A stretch of 53,422 nucleotides of DNA from CAIZGX01 sp964385405. Its GTDB lineage: Bacteria > Bacteroidota > Bacteroidia > Flavobacteriales_D > Sanyastnellaceae. Both the position numbers and the translations under genes were made by a program. The number at the start of each line of letters is the position of its first letter. The first letter of the stretch is position 1. The notes beneath the pieces were generated by a model. The model saw nothing but the letters and a program-made list of their open reading frames with translations. It was not told the origin of the DNA and ran no database searches. The stretch is taken from positions 1 through 53,422 of the forward strand of contig CAYLOT010000018.1 of assembly GCA_964385405.1 (NCBI GenBank), given 5' to 3'. Positions 41,911 through 51,359 of the stretch are shown piece by piece.

Positions 41911-44325
41911 ATGAAAAACAAGCCTCTATTTACGATAATAGCTATTCTAATTGGCGTAACTTCTTTTGGACAAAACTTTGCCGTGAGCGGAGAAGTTCGT
42001 GACCAAAACACCGGAGAGAGTATTATTGGAGCAACTGTTTTTATTCAAGGTTCAAACAAGGGTGCTGTCACAAATAGCTTTGGCTTTTACTCCATTGCAC
42101 TCAGCCCAGGAAGTTACGATTTGGAAATACGTTGTGTGGGATATGAAAACCAAATAAACAAAATTAAACTATCATCGAATCTGCACAAAGACTTTGAGCT
42201 CAAACCTATTTCCTTCACAGGAGGGCCTGTGATTATTGAAGGAACGCGAAAAGACAACGTTGGCAGCACAGATATGGGTAAAATTGAAATTGGTATAGAT
42301 CAAATCAAGAAAATACCCGTAATTTTCGGTGAGGTTGATATTCTAAAAACAATCACGCTCTTACCCGGTGTACAAAGCAGCGGTGAAGGAAATGCTGGGT
42401 TCTATGTTCGCGGTGGTGGTGTTGATCAAAATTTAATTCTACTCGACAACTCTACCGTATACAACGCCTCTCACCTCTTTGGATTTTTCAGTGTATTCAA
42501 TGCAGATGCCGTTAAAAACATTGAAATAACCAAGGGCGGTGGACCTGCTGCATACGGAGGAAGGCTATCTTCAGTACTCGACATTAATTTGAAAGAAGGT
42601 AACAGCAAGTCCTTCCACGGAGCGGGCGGAATTGGAACGATAGCCAGCAGATTTACCGTTGAAGGACCACTTAAAAAAGATACATCTTCATTCATATTAT
42701 CCGGAAGGAGGACATATATCGACGTTCTGGCCAAGCCCTTTATAAACTCTGAAAGTGGTTTTAATGGTTCTGGTTATTTCTTCTACGACCTAAATGCAAA
42801 ATTTAACTACAGACTTTCCAACCGAGATCAGTTATTCGCGAGTTTGTATACTGGAAAAGATGTATTCTCGTTCAACAGCGCCAATGCAGGTTTCTCCACA
42901 AGAATACCATGGGGAAATACAACGGGAACTATACGGTGGGCACACCAATCGGGAAGCAAACTCTTCATGAACGCGATAATCACATATACCGATTACAAAT
43001 TTCAATTCGAAGGAATACAAGATCAATTCAAATTTGGCTTAAGTAGTGGAATTAGAGATTATGGTGCAAAAATCCAATGGAGCTATTATCCTAATCCGAT
43101 ACACCGCATGAAATGGGGCGTAGATTACACTCACCATAAATTCACTCCGAACAACACATATGCTTCAAGCGGCGATATCGAATTTGACTTAGGGGAACAA
43201 GTAAAATTGTATTCTCATGAAGCCGCTGCATACATTCAAGACGATTTCGACTTAAATGAAAAATGGCGAATCAATGCCGGAGTAAGAATTCCTTACTTCA
43301 TGCATGTTGGTCCATTCACTAGGTACACCTACCCCGAGTCTTCTTCAAGCGTAGGAGGCTCGACTGTTGCCATAACAACAGTTTACGAAAAGAATAAAAA
43401 CGTAGCAGACTACTTTGGCTTCGAGCCCCGATTGAATGCAAGATATGAAATCAACAAAGCTTCCAGCTTTAAGTTTGCTCTTTCACGAAACCTCCAATTT
43501 ATAACACTTACAAGTCTTTCCCCTTCGTCTCTGCCTACAGACGTTTGGCTCCCCAGCACTGATAGATTAAAACCACAATTGGCCTCTCAAGCAAGTGTGG
43601 GATATTTCAGAAATTTCTTCGACGATAGCTGGGAGTCAAGCGTTGAACTGTATTACAAAGACATGCGCAATCAAAGCGATTATCGTGAGGGTTCTACTCC
43701 AGACCAAACCGTGGGAGACAACATCGACAATTTGCTAGTATTCGGAAGAGGCTACAGCTACGGTGCTGAATTCTTTATTAAAAAACGAATGGGCGATTTC
43801 TCAGGTTGGGTTGGATATACTTGGGCGAAAACCATGCGCATTTTTGAAGAGGTGAATAACGGAAAAGCATACCCAACGCGTTGGGACAGACGACATGATC
43901 TCAATGTTGTATTGATGTACACCATTTCTCCACGCGTTGACTTAGGATTTGTTTTCGTTTACGCCACAGGCAATGCCATTACACTTCCTATCTCAAGATA
44001 TTTTTTCGAGGGAAATTTGGTTGAGGTTTATGGTGAAAGAAATAGTTTCCGAATGGCACCTTATCACCGCGCAGATTTCTCTTTGAATGTAAAAGGTAAG
44101 CCTACACGTTCTCGCTTCGATGCTGAACTGAATCAAGTGGTTGAAGAACCCAAAAAATTCAAAAACAGCTGGAATTTTTCAATTTACAATCTGTACAATC
44201 GTATGAATCCGTATTTCATTTATTTCGCTACCGAAGCAAATAACAACGGTGGCTTCCAGATAACAGCGAAACAAGTCAGCCTATTCCCAATTCTTCCAAG
44301 CATTACTTGGAATTTTGAATTCTAA
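41911..44325 (+). CDS. TonB-dependent outer-membrane receptor with carboxypeptidase-like N-terminal domain
   Basis: An 804-residue transporter: signal peptide (to about 20), carboxypeptidase-regulatory-like domain at about 22-105 (VSGEVRDQNTGESIIGATVFIQG), plug domain (SVFNADAVKNIEITKGGGPAAYGGRLSSVLDI) and a 22-strand barrel. It imports large or scarce ligands using TonB energy. No SusD partner lies next to it, so it is not a glycan utilisation locus. The next gene, an ABC exporter, begins only 2 bp after the stop. Confidence 0.93.
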   Translation: MKNKPLFTIIAILIGVTSFGQNFAVSGEVRDQNTGESIIGATVFIQGSNKGAVTNSFGFYSIALSPGSYDLEIRCVGYENQINKIKLSSNLHKDFELKPISFTGGPVIIEGTRKDNVGSTDMGKIEIGIDQIKKIPVIFGEVDILKTITLLPGVQSSGEGNAGFYVRGGGVDQNLILLDNSTVYNASHLFGFFSVFNADAVKNIEITKGGGPAAYGGRLSSVLDINLKEGNSKSFHGAGGIGTIASRFTVEGPLKKDTSSFILSGRRTYIDVLAKPFINSESGFNGSGYFFYDLNAKFNYRLSNRDQLFASLYTGKDVFSFNSANAGFSTRIPWGNTTGTIRWAHQSGSKLFMNAIITYTDYKFQFEGIQDQFKFGLSSGIRDYGAKIQWSYYPNPIHRMKWGVDYTHHKFTPNNTYASSGDIEFDLGEQVKLYSHEAAAYIQDDFDLNEKWRINAGVRIPYFMHVGPFTRYTYPESSSSVGGSTVAITTVYEKNKNVADYFGFEPRLNARYEINKASSFKFALSRNLQFITLTSLSPSSLPTDVWLPSTDRLKPQLASQASVGYFRNFFDDSWESSVELYYKDMRNQSDYREGSTPDQTVGDNIDNLLVFGRGYSYGAEFFIKKRMGDFSGWVGYTWAKTMRIFEEVNNGKAYPTRWDRRHDLNVVLMYTISPRVDLGFVFVYATGNAITLPISRYFFEGNLVEVYGERNSFRMAPYHRADFSLNVKGKPTRSRFDAELNQVVEEPKKFKNSWNFSIYNLYNRMNPYFIYFATEANNNGGFQITAKQVSLFPILPSITWNFEF

Positions 44326-44327
44326 AT

Positions 44328-46172
44328 TTGAAAGCACTCTTAAAACTCAATTATCTTTTTTGGAAGTATCGTGGTAGATTCCTTCTTGGAACCTTATTCA
44401 TTGTTCTTTCTACTGCTTTCAATGTATATGCACCAATTGTTGTAGGAGAAGGCGTTGACTTTCTTGCTGAAGCGCTCAACGCTGCTCAAGGAAAAGTACA
44501 AACTATACACTACCCAGAAACGTTAGCAGTTTTCAGAAATTGGTTCGGACTTTCAAACGAAATTCCTGAAGTTCGAAATAATGAAGCTTTTGCAAATTGG
44601 GTCATTTATATTTCTATTCTTATTGCAGGACTGTACTTGTTCTTCTATTTAATCAAAGGGCTATTTTTATTTTTCCAAAGACAAACGCTCATAGTCATGT
44701 CACGTTGGATGGAATTCGACATAAAAAATTCCATTTATGCCCATTATCAAAAACTTGACGTGTCCTTCTACAAAGTCAATAGAACCGGAGATTTAATGAA
44801 TCGCATTAGTGAAGACGTTGGACGTGTTCGCATGTACCTCGGTCCAGCCGTTATGTACACGCTAAATCTGATTGTGCTCTTCGCAATGTGCATTGGAATC
44901 ATGTACAAGATTTCGCCTAAGCTGACATTCTATACCTTATTGCCTTTGCCCTTCATGATGATTGGAATCTTCTTGGTTAGTAGAAGAATTAACAAAAAAA
45001 CAGAACGCGTTCAACGTCAACAAAGCGAGCTCTCCACTACAGTGCAAGAAAGTATGAGCGGTATTCGGGTTTTGAAGGGATTCGGGTTGGAAGATCACTT
45101 TGTGAAACACTTTTTCAAGCAAAGTCAATCGTATAAAAAACTTCAAATGCATTTGGTAAAGACCGATGCCTTGTTCATGCCGGTAATCGGAATGTTGGTT
45201 GGACTTTCAACTTTGCTCACTTTGTATATCGGTGCTCGGGAAGTAGCCGCAGGCAATATCACTTACGGTGTTATTGTTCAATTTATCTTTTATGTAAACC
45301 TACTTACGTGGCCTTTTGCAAGTGTTGGATGGGTAACAAGTTTGGTGCTTAAAGGAGAAGCAAGTATGACACGTATCTTGGCCTTTTTGAATCAGGATTC
45401 TGCTATACCTAGTGGCAATGAAGTTGTAAAAGACTTTGATGAACTTCAATTTATAAATGTTTCCTTTACCTATCCAGAGACTAACATTGAAGCTCTTTCC
45501 AATTTGAATTTGAGCATACACAAAGGTGAAACCATTGCATTCATCGGCCACACTGGATCGGGAAAATCTTCCATAGTTCAACTTCTCATGAAAGCGTACA
45601 TGCCCACTTCCGGAGATATTACAGTGAATGGAATTGATATTGCCAATCTCGAAACGAACGAATACAGAAGCCTTATGGGAATTGTTCCTCAAGATGTGTT
45701 CTTGTTTTCTGACACCATTGAAAACAACATTCGTTTTGGAAATGCAAACGCATCCATGGAAGAAGTCATTAAAGCCGCTCAGATTGCAGATTTACATGAA
45801 AACATCATGGGTTTTGAAGATAGATACGAAACGCTATTAGGCGAACGCGGAATTAATTTAAGCGGCGGACAAAAGCAAAGACTCTCCATTGCTAGAGCAA
45901 TTATTTCCAATCCAGAAATCTTGCTTCTCGACGATTGTTTATCTGCCGTCGACACTCAAACAGACGAAAAGATCATGCGCGGTTTGAAACAGATTCGTGA
46001 AGGGAAAACGAACATTATTATCTCTCACAGAACAAGCAGTGTCCACCATGCAGACAAGATATTCGTGCTGCAGCAAGGCCAGCTTGCAGAAAGCGGAACT
46101 CACGAAGAATTACTTGCTCACAAGGGACTTTATTTCGAACTAGCAGAACTTCAGAAAATACACGAGAACTAA
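44328..46172 (+). CDS. ABC-type exporter, fused membrane and ATPase domains (MsbA-like)
   Basis: A 614-residue half-transporter: six membrane segments to about residue 330, then an ATPase domain with Walker A GHTGSGKSS (about 407-415), LSGGQKQR (about 510) and Walker B ILLLDDCLSAVD. The fold fits MsbA-type lipid or drug exporters. No ATG is available near the beginning; the reading frame opens with TTG at 44328, 2 bp after the receptor gene stop, and no other start suits the first membrane segment. A TTG start suggests low or coupled translation. The exported substrate is unknown. Confidence 0.9.
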   Translation: MKALLKLNYLFWKYRGRFLLGTLFIVLSTAFNVYAPIVVGEGVDFLAEALNAAQGKVQTIHYPETLAVFRNWFGLSNEIPEVRNNEAFANWVIYISILIAGLYLFFYLIKGLFLFFQRQTLIVMSRWMEFDIKNSIYAHYQKLDVSFYKVNRTGDLMNRISEDVGRVRMYLGPAVMYTLNLIVLFAMCIGIMYKISPKLTFYTLLPLPFMMIGIFLVSRRINKKTERVQRQQSELSTTVQESMSGIRVLKGFGLEDHFVKHFFKQSQSYKKLQMHLVKTDALFMPVIGMLVGLSTLLTLYIGAREVAAGNITYGVIVQFIFYVNLLTWPFASVGWVTSLVLKGEASMTRILAFLNQDSAIPSGNEVVKDFDELQFINVSFTYPETNIEALSNLNLSIHKGETIAFIGHTGSGKSSIVQLLMKAYMPTSGDITVNGIDIANLETNEYRSLMGIVPQDVFLFSDTIENNIRFGNANASMEEVIKAAQIADLHENIMGFEDRYETLLGERGINLSGGQKQRLSIARAIISNPEILLLDDCLSAVDTQTDEKIMRGLKQIREGKTNIIISHRTSSVHHADKIFVLQQGQLAESGTHEELLAHKGLYFELAELQKIHEN

Positions 46173-46197
46173 ATCAACGCTCAGGTGTTTAACCATC

Positions 46198-47112
46198 ATG
46201 AACGTACTAATTACAGGAGGCACCGGATTTATTGGAAAGCAATTGATACAATTGTTGTTGAAAGAAGGGCATTCGGTAACCAATCTCTCTACAAAGAGAA
46301 ATCAGGAGGGTGTAATTTCCAAGTCTCTTCAACATGTGTACTGGAATCCGACATCGAAGGAAATAAATATATCGTTGCTTCCTGAAATAGATGCCGTCAT
46401 TCACCTTGCAGGTTTTAGTGTGGCGAACAAGTGGACCACAGCCAACAAAGCTCTCATGGTATCAAGTCGCATTTCATCAACAGAATTCTTATGTGAACTA
46501 CTGAATGAAATGAATTCGAAACCATCTGTTTTCGTTGGTGCAAGTGCGTCTGGCTTCTACAAAAACGCTTCAGAATTACAAGATGAAACGGCAGAGAAAG
46601 GAAGTGGATTTCTCTCCAATCTAACGCAGCAATGGGAAGAAGCAAGCTCTTCCTTGGACACATCTATTCGGAAAATTCATTTGCGAATTGGCGTTGTGCT
46701 AAGCGCAAATGACGGCGCTTTAAAAAAATTAACGCCAATATTCAAGGCTGGTTTCGGCTCTGCTGTTGGTGACGGAAAGCAATACATGAGCTGGGTGCAT
46801 GACCGAGATTTGATTGAGTTATTCTCCTTTTGTATTTCGAACAAGGTTCCAGCAGGAGTTTACAATGCAACATCAACAACACCAGTTACCAATTTAGAAT
46901 TCTCAAAAACACTCGCTCAAGTTCTTAAGCGACCATTTTTTCTTCCGAAAACACCTGCATTCTTTTTGAAACTTATCTTCGGTGAAATGTCACAATTGGT
47001 GCTGGTAAGTCAGCGTTTATCAAATTCAAAAATAATTTCGACTGGCTTTCGATTTAAATTCAACACCATTCAAGAAGCATTGACAGACGTATATGGAAAA
47101 GCAGAAAATTAA
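46198..47112 (+). CDS. TIGR01777-family NAD(P)-binding epimerase-like protein
   Basis: A 304-residue short-chain dehydrogenase/reductase-type protein with the NAD(P)-binding GGTGFIG (7-13), IHLAGFSVANKWTT and the domain VFVGASASGFYKN, where Ser and Tyr would be the catalytic residues. The WVHDRDLIELF and end match the TIGR01777 family, of unknown reaction. It begins 25 bp after the ABC exporter gene, and its last 20 bp overlap the photolyase gene start, indicating coupling. Confidence 0.88.
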   Translation: MNVLITGGTGFIGKQLIQLLLKEGHSVTNLSTKRNQEGVISKSLQHVYWNPTSKEINISLLPEIDAVIHLAGFSVANKWTTANKALMVSSRISSTEFLCELLNEMNSKPSVFVGASASGFYKNASELQDETAEKGSGFLSNLTQQWEEASSSLDTSIRKIHLRIGVVLSANDGALKKLTPIFKAGFGSAVGDGKQYMSWVHDRDLIELFSFCISNKVPAGVYNATSTTPVTNLEFSKTLAQVLKRPFFLPKTPAFFLKLIFGEMSQLVLVSQRLSNSKIISTGFRFKFNTIQEALTDVYGKAEN

Positions 47113-48400
47113 CATTCATTGGTTTCGCAGAGATCTGAGACTTACAGATAACCATGCATTGCACGCGGCGCTTTCTGCCGAACTGCCCGTACTCCCTATT
47201 TTTATATTTGACACAACCATTCTTCAGCATCTTCCAAAGAAAGATGCTCGTGTGGAATTCATTCACGCAAGTCTAACGGCTATTCACGAAAAATTAATTT
47301 CAGTTGGAAGTAGTTTGCGCGTTTACCATGGAACTCCTGAAGAAGTATTCGAAAAAATAACTTCCGAATACGATGTCCAAACATTGTATGCCAATCGCGA
47401 TTACGAACCTAATGCGCGCGATAGAGATAAACGTATTTATGACTCATTGAAGGAAAAGGGCATTCAGTTTATTGGAAAGAAAGACCACACAATTTTCGAG
47501 CCGAAGGAAGTCTTAAAAGACGACGGGCTGCCTTATACTGTCTACACACCTTACAGTAGAAAATGGAAAGCACGATTGACCGCAAATCCATTTACCTGCT
47601 ACCCATCGGAAAAGCTTTCAGCGAATTTCATTCAATGCGCACCCTTTGATTTGCCAACTTTGGAACAAATTGGATTCGAAAAATCGGGCATTCCATTTCC
47701 AGCTATTGAACTCAATACTGAGGCGATTCAAAACTATCATCTGAATCGCGACTTCCCCGCAATTCCAGGAACTACGCGTATAAGTTTGCACCTTCGATTT
47801 GGAACTGTGAGCACGCGAGCCTTAACACTTTATGCTCTACAATCAAATGAAAAGTGGCTGAATGAATTAATCTGGAGAGAGTTTTATCAAATGATTATCT
47901 ATCACTTTCCTACTACTATCTCTCAAGCCTTCAAGCCTGCATACGATTTCATTCAATGGAACAATAACGAGGATGAATTCAAATTATGGAGTGAAGGAAA
48001 GACTGGCTATCCGCTTGTAGATGCAGGCATGCGCGAGTTGAATTCAACAGGGTTCATGCACAACCGTGTGCGAATGGTGGTCGCCAGTTTTTTAACGAAA
48101 CACTTGCTTATTGACTGGCGTTGGGGGGAGCGATACTTCGCTGAAAAACTACTTGATTTCGAACTGGCGAGCAATGTTGGGGGTTGGCAATGGGCGGCAG
48201 GAAGCGGCTGCGATGCTGCTCCATATTTCAGAATATTCAACCCAACTTCTCAATTGGAGAAATTCGACAAAAAACTTGAATACGTCAAAAAATGGGTGCC
48301 TGAGTTTAACACTTCTCAATATGCTAAGCCCATAGTAGATCATGTATACGCAAGAAACCGTTGCCTTGAAAAATACAAGGAGGCCTTACTTAAAAAGTAA
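47093..48400 (+). CDS. phr: Deoxyribodipyrimidine photolyase / cryptochrome family
   Basis: A 435-residue blue-light DNA-repair flavoprotein that splits cyclobutane pyrimidine dimers. The N-terminal antenna domain starts INIHWFRRDLRLTDNHAL. The FAD domain has ELIWREFYQMI (about residue 258), LVDAGMRELNSTGFMHNRVRMVVASFL, and DWRWGERYFAEKLLDFELASNVGGWQWAAGSGCDAAPYFRIFNP, with the conserved Trp and Asp residues for electron transfer and flavin binding. Class I photolyase is the likely type. The start overlaps the epimerase gene. Confidence 0.92.
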   Translation: MEKQKINIHWFRRDLRLTDNHALHAALSAELPVLPIFIFDTTILQHLPKKDARVEFIHASLTAIHEKLISVGSSLRVYHGTPEEVFEKITSEYDVQTLYANRDYEPNARDRDKRIYDSLKEKGIQFIGKKDHTIFEPKEVLKDDGLPYTVYTPYSRKWKARLTANPFTCYPSEKLSANFIQCAPFDLPTLEQIGFEKSGIPFPAIELNTEAIQNYHLNRDFPAIPGTTRISLHLRFGTVSTRALTLYALQSNEKWLNELIWREFYQMIIYHFPTTISQAFKPAYDFIQWNNNEDEFKLWSEGKTGYPLVDAGMRELNSTGFMHNRVRMVVASFLTKHLLIDWRWGERYFAEKLLDFELASNVGGWQWAAGSGCDAAPYFRIFNPTSQLEKFDKKLEYVKKWVPEFNTSQYAKPIVDHVYARNRCLEKYKEALLKK

Positions 48401-48418
48401 AGTCTTTACCTTTACTTC

Positions 48419-49492
48419 ATGGAATTGTTTGAAGGACTTAAAGTCGTTGACTGCTCTTCAGTTTTGGCGGGACCTCAGGTAGGAACCTTCTTCGCTGAAC
48501 TTGGCGCACACGTGATAAAATTTGAAAACGCTAAAACAGGTGGTGACGTAACACGCACTTGGCACACACCATCTGAATCGAAAGAAAAAATCAGTTCTTA
48601 CTATTCCTCTATCAATTACAAGAAGGAAATTCGTTTTGTAGATTTAACTACTGAGAAAGACATCGCTCTAATTCATTCAGAATTGGAAACTGCTGATGTG
48701 GTGCTTTCAAATTTCAAAGGAAGTGACGCCAAGAAATTTCAATTGAATACTGAATTACTCTCGCAAAAATTCCCTGGATTAATACAAGGTGTTATTCGCG
48801 GATTCGAATTTGAAAAAGATCGCGTGGCTTATGATGTTGCTCTTCAAGCAGAAACTGGATTCATGTATATGAACGGAAGTGAAGATGGTCCTCCAACTAA
48901 GATGCCTGTAGCGCTAATCGACGTTATGGCGGCACATCAGCTGAAGGAAGGTATTCTTTGCGCACTTATTCATAAGACAAAAACTGGAAAAGGTTCGTGT
49001 GTCGAAGTATCACTTGAAAAAGCTGCTCTTGCATCTTTGGCGAATCAAGCAAGCTACTTTCTCATGACGGGAAACATTCCTCAGCGCATGGGCTCCTTGC
49101 ACCCAAACATAGCTCCTTACGGAGAGCTTTTCCAGACAGAAGATAACAAATGGGTTGTGTTGGCTATTGGCAGCGACATACAATTCCGAAAACTGTGTAT
49201 GGTACTGAATAATTCCAACGTGAGCACAGACATTCGATTCACGTCAAATACCGAACGTGTAAAAAACCGAGTCGCACTGAAGGAAATTATTCAAAAAGCA
49301 TTCAGTCAGATCACGTGTGAACATTTCGAGAATGAGGCCCAAACACATGCGGTTCCTTACGGGAGAGTCAGAAACATGAAAGAAGTTTTTGAACGAGAGG
49401 CGGCAGCAAAAAACATTTTACACGATACAATTGAAGGAAATAACACTCAGCGTTTGGCCAGTGTTGCTTTTTGTTTGAAGCCGAACGATTAG
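48419..49492 (+). CDS. Class III CoA-transferase (CaiB/BaiF family)
   Basis: A 357-residue family III CoA-transferase, which moves CoA between acids through an aspartyl-CoA thioester. GLKVVDCSSVLAGPQVGTFFAELGAHVIKFEN is the N-terminal signature, and the Asp of RVAYDVALQAETGFM is the expected nucleophile. The substrate pair is unknown. It follows the photolyase gene by 18 bp, and its stop overlaps the convergent rfbC stop by 4 bp. Confidence 0.88.
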   Translation: MELFEGLKVVDCSSVLAGPQVGTFFAELGAHVIKFENAKTGGDVTRTWHTPSESKEKISSYYSSINYKKEIRFVDLTTEKDIALIHSELETADVVLSNFKGSDAKKFQLNTELLSQKFPGLIQGVIRGFEFEKDRVAYDVALQAETGFMYMNGSEDGPPTKMPVALIDVMAAHQLKEGILCALIHKTKTGKGSCVEVSLEKAALASLANQASYFLMTGNIPQRMGSLHPNIAPYGELFQTEDNKWVVLAIGSDIQFRKLCMVLNNSNVSTDIRFTSNTERVKNRVALKEIIQKAFSQITCEHFENEAQTHAVPYGRVRNMKEVFEREAAAKNILHDTIEGNNTQRLASVAFCLKPND

Positions 49493-50037
49493 AAAAACAG
49501 CTCGCTCAACTCACTCAAACTTTGGCCTTCCTTATCTTTTTCAGATAGCAACTTTTCTCCTTCTGGCCATGCAATGTTTACAGTCGGATCGAAAGCATCT
49601 AAACAGATTTCAGAGTTTTTATCGTAATAATTGGTGCACTTGTATTGAACAATAGTGTTGTCCTCATGACAATAAAATCCGTGCGCGAAGCCCTCAGGAA
49701 TAAACAACGATGTTCCATCCCCGCCTTTCAATTCAATTTGAAAACTCTTGCCGAATGTTGGTTCGGTTCTGCGCAAGTCAACCACAACATCAAGAATACT
49801 CCCTTGTACCACGCGCAAAAGCTTGGCTTGTGATTTCGGTGATTTCTGCGCATGCAACCCTCGTAAAACACCTTTCGAAGAAGTGCTTTCATTGTCTTGA
49901 ACAAATGTAATATTCATTCCTGTTGCAACTCTGAAATACCCTTCTTTAAAGGTCTCCTGAAACCGACCTCGTTCATCGCCAAACACCGGTAGTCGTATAA
50001 TTAACAAGTCGCGGAAAGTTGTATTCTCTATTTGCAT
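49489..50037 (-). CDS. rfbC: dTDP-4-dehydrorhamnose 3,5-epimerase
   Basis: RmlC/RfbC makes dTDP-4-keto-L-rhamnose, a precursor of L-rhamnose for surface polysaccharides. The 182 aa show the cupin motifs GRFQETFKEGYF, GVLRGLHAQ (with the catalytic His), LRVVQGSILDVVVDLR, IPEGFAHGFYC and the Tyr-containing YKCTNYYD. It follows a polysaccharide export lipoprotein gene by 3 bp. rfbA, rfbB and rfbD are not in the window. Confidence 0.94.
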   Translation of the reverse strand: MQIENTTFRDLLIIRLPVFGDERGRFQETFKEGYFRVATGMNITFVQDNESTSSKGVLRGLHAQKSPKSQAKLLRVVQGSILDVVVDLRRTEPTFGKSFQIELKGGDGTSLFIPEGFAHGFYCHEDNTIVQYKCTNYYDKNSEICLDAFDPTVNIAWPEGEKLLSEKDKEGQSLSELSELFF

Positions 50038-50040
50038 GGT

Positions 50041-50799
50041 TTAATTCGTAACAACTAAGAATAAGATTAATGTTGAGGAAATTAAACTTACGAGTGGCGC
50101 AATGTCTTTCACAAATTCATTAGTGATTTGAGGAACTGGTTCTACGTATATGATATCTCCTGCCTGAACAATCATTTTGGCACTCTCTATTCCTTTGATA
50201 GTTGCCAAATTCAATCTGTACACTTCATTCACACCATTTTCACCTCTGATAATTTTTACTTTCGATGCGTTTCCTCTTTCACGAATACCTCCTGCCAATG
50301 CTATAGCTTCGAGTACAGAAATGTTTTGATTCGCTAAAGGCACAACTGCGCCTAAACTTCCCTCACCAGTGAATACCATCACCCTTCTATTTAAAACACG
50401 AACCAAACAAAAAGGATCGTTGTAATTCACAAACTTTGCTTCAAGATATTGCTGAGCCTCGGGGATAGAAAGACCAGACAACTTTGTTTTTCCCAAAACT
50501 GGAAGATCAACTTCTCCATTCTCATCTAAAACATAATAAAGATCAAATCCAACGTAGTTAAGCTGTCGCTCTATTCCACTTGTAGTATATTCTAAAATCA
50601 TAGCACCATCTCCGGTAAACAGATTTATTGTGATATAATCGAATGGCGCTAACTTATATTCCCTGTTTGTAGAATCGAGGTCTGGCTTTTTGAACTCATA
50701 TTCGGTATCTGTTTGAAACATAATATTCTTATTGATGCTGCAGCTGCAAAAGATAGCTACAACAAAAGCAAGTAAAAATAAAGTTCTGGTTTTCATCAT
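50041..50799 (-). CDS. Polysaccharide export lipoprotein (Wza-like)
   Basis: A 252-residue lipoprotein (lipobox FCSC; MMKTRTLFLLAFVVAIFCSC) with a polysaccharide export domain (REYKLAPFDYITINLF), an SLBB-type beta-grasp region (RVMVFTGEGSLGAVVPL and SVLEAIALAGGIRERGNASKVKIIR) and a C-terminal membrane segment. Wza-like proteins form the outer-membrane channel for capsule or exopolysaccharide. The start could be either of two adjacent ATGs. The partner tyrosine kinase and polymerase genes are not in view. Confidence 0.9.
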   Translation of the reverse strand: MMKTRTLFLLAFVVAIFCSCSINKNIMFQTDTEYEFKKPDLDSTNREYKLAPFDYITINLFTGDGAMILEYTTSGIERQLNYVGFDLYYVLDENGEVDLPVLGKTKLSGLSIPEAQQYLEAKFVNYNDPFCLVRVLNRRVMVFTGEGSLGAVVPLANQNISVLEAIALAGGIRERGNASKVKIIRGENGVNEVYRLNLATIKGIESAKMIVQAGDIIYVEPVPQITNEFVKDIAPLVSLISSTLILFLVVTN

Positions 50800-50845
50800 A
50801 AAGCAAAGAAACGAAGGTCTTCTATTATCTCAAAGCCATTTCCCT

Positions 50846-50853
50846 TATTTTTG
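50846..50853 (+). promoter_or_regulatory. Candidate -7 box (TATTTTTG) for the GNAT-MltG operon
   Basis: Exact TAnnTTTG match with 17 nt to the ATG at 50871, giving a short leader. Confidence 0.45.
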
Positions 50854-50870
50854 AGGGGGAATACGAACAC

Positions 50871-51359
50871 ATGGGTAAAATATACATATCAGAAATCACG
50901 AGAGAAGATCTTACCTACGTGCACTGGGTTGAAAATTTAGAGGAATACTGGCATATCAACGAACACCCTGGCCCATACAGTTTAGAAGAAATTACAGATT
51001 GCTTTTTTCCTTCTCGTTTGTACCCAATTCACAAACAGCAACGATGGATAATACGCAAATCTGAGAGTAATGAATCTATTGGAATTTTGGATGCTTTCAA
51101 TTTCGATGAACACGAAAAGTCTATTGGAATTGGAATACTCATACCCAACAGAACACATCACAATCAGGGATATGGCACAGAAGCCATTCGTCGGCTAATT
51201 AAAAAACTTACTTTTGACAAACACATTGCAATCGTTTTCGCCCTGATAGACAACGACAACAAATCTAGCATTCAACTTTTTGAAAAATGTGGATTTGAGT
51301 TTCAAATGAAACAAATGTGCCTTAATAGAATTGTAAATAGATATGAAAAACTACTTTAA
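50871..51359 (+). CDS. GNAT-family N-acetyltransferase
   Basis: A 162-residue acetyltransferase of the RimJ/RimL-like GNAT type: KIYISEITREDLTYVHWVEN at the N-terminus, SIGIGILIPNRTHHNQGYGTEAIRRLI with the acetyl-CoA pyrophosphate-binding motif (Q-G-Y-G-T), and SIQLFEKCGFEFQ as motif B. The acceptor is unknown. The last 17 bp overlap the MltG gene start. Confidence 0.88.
   Translation: MGKIYISEITREDLTYVHWVENLEEYWHINEHPGPYSLEEITDCFFPSRLYPIHKQQRWIIRKSESNESIGILDAFNFDEHEKSIGIGILIPNRTHHNQGYGTEAIRRLIKKLTFDKHIAIVFALIDNDNKSSIQLFEKCGFEFQMKQMCLNRIVNRYEKLL

Noticed and set aside
41911..44325. Glycan utilisation locus around the TonB receptor
   Set aside because: No SusD homologue or glycoside hydrolase lies nearby.
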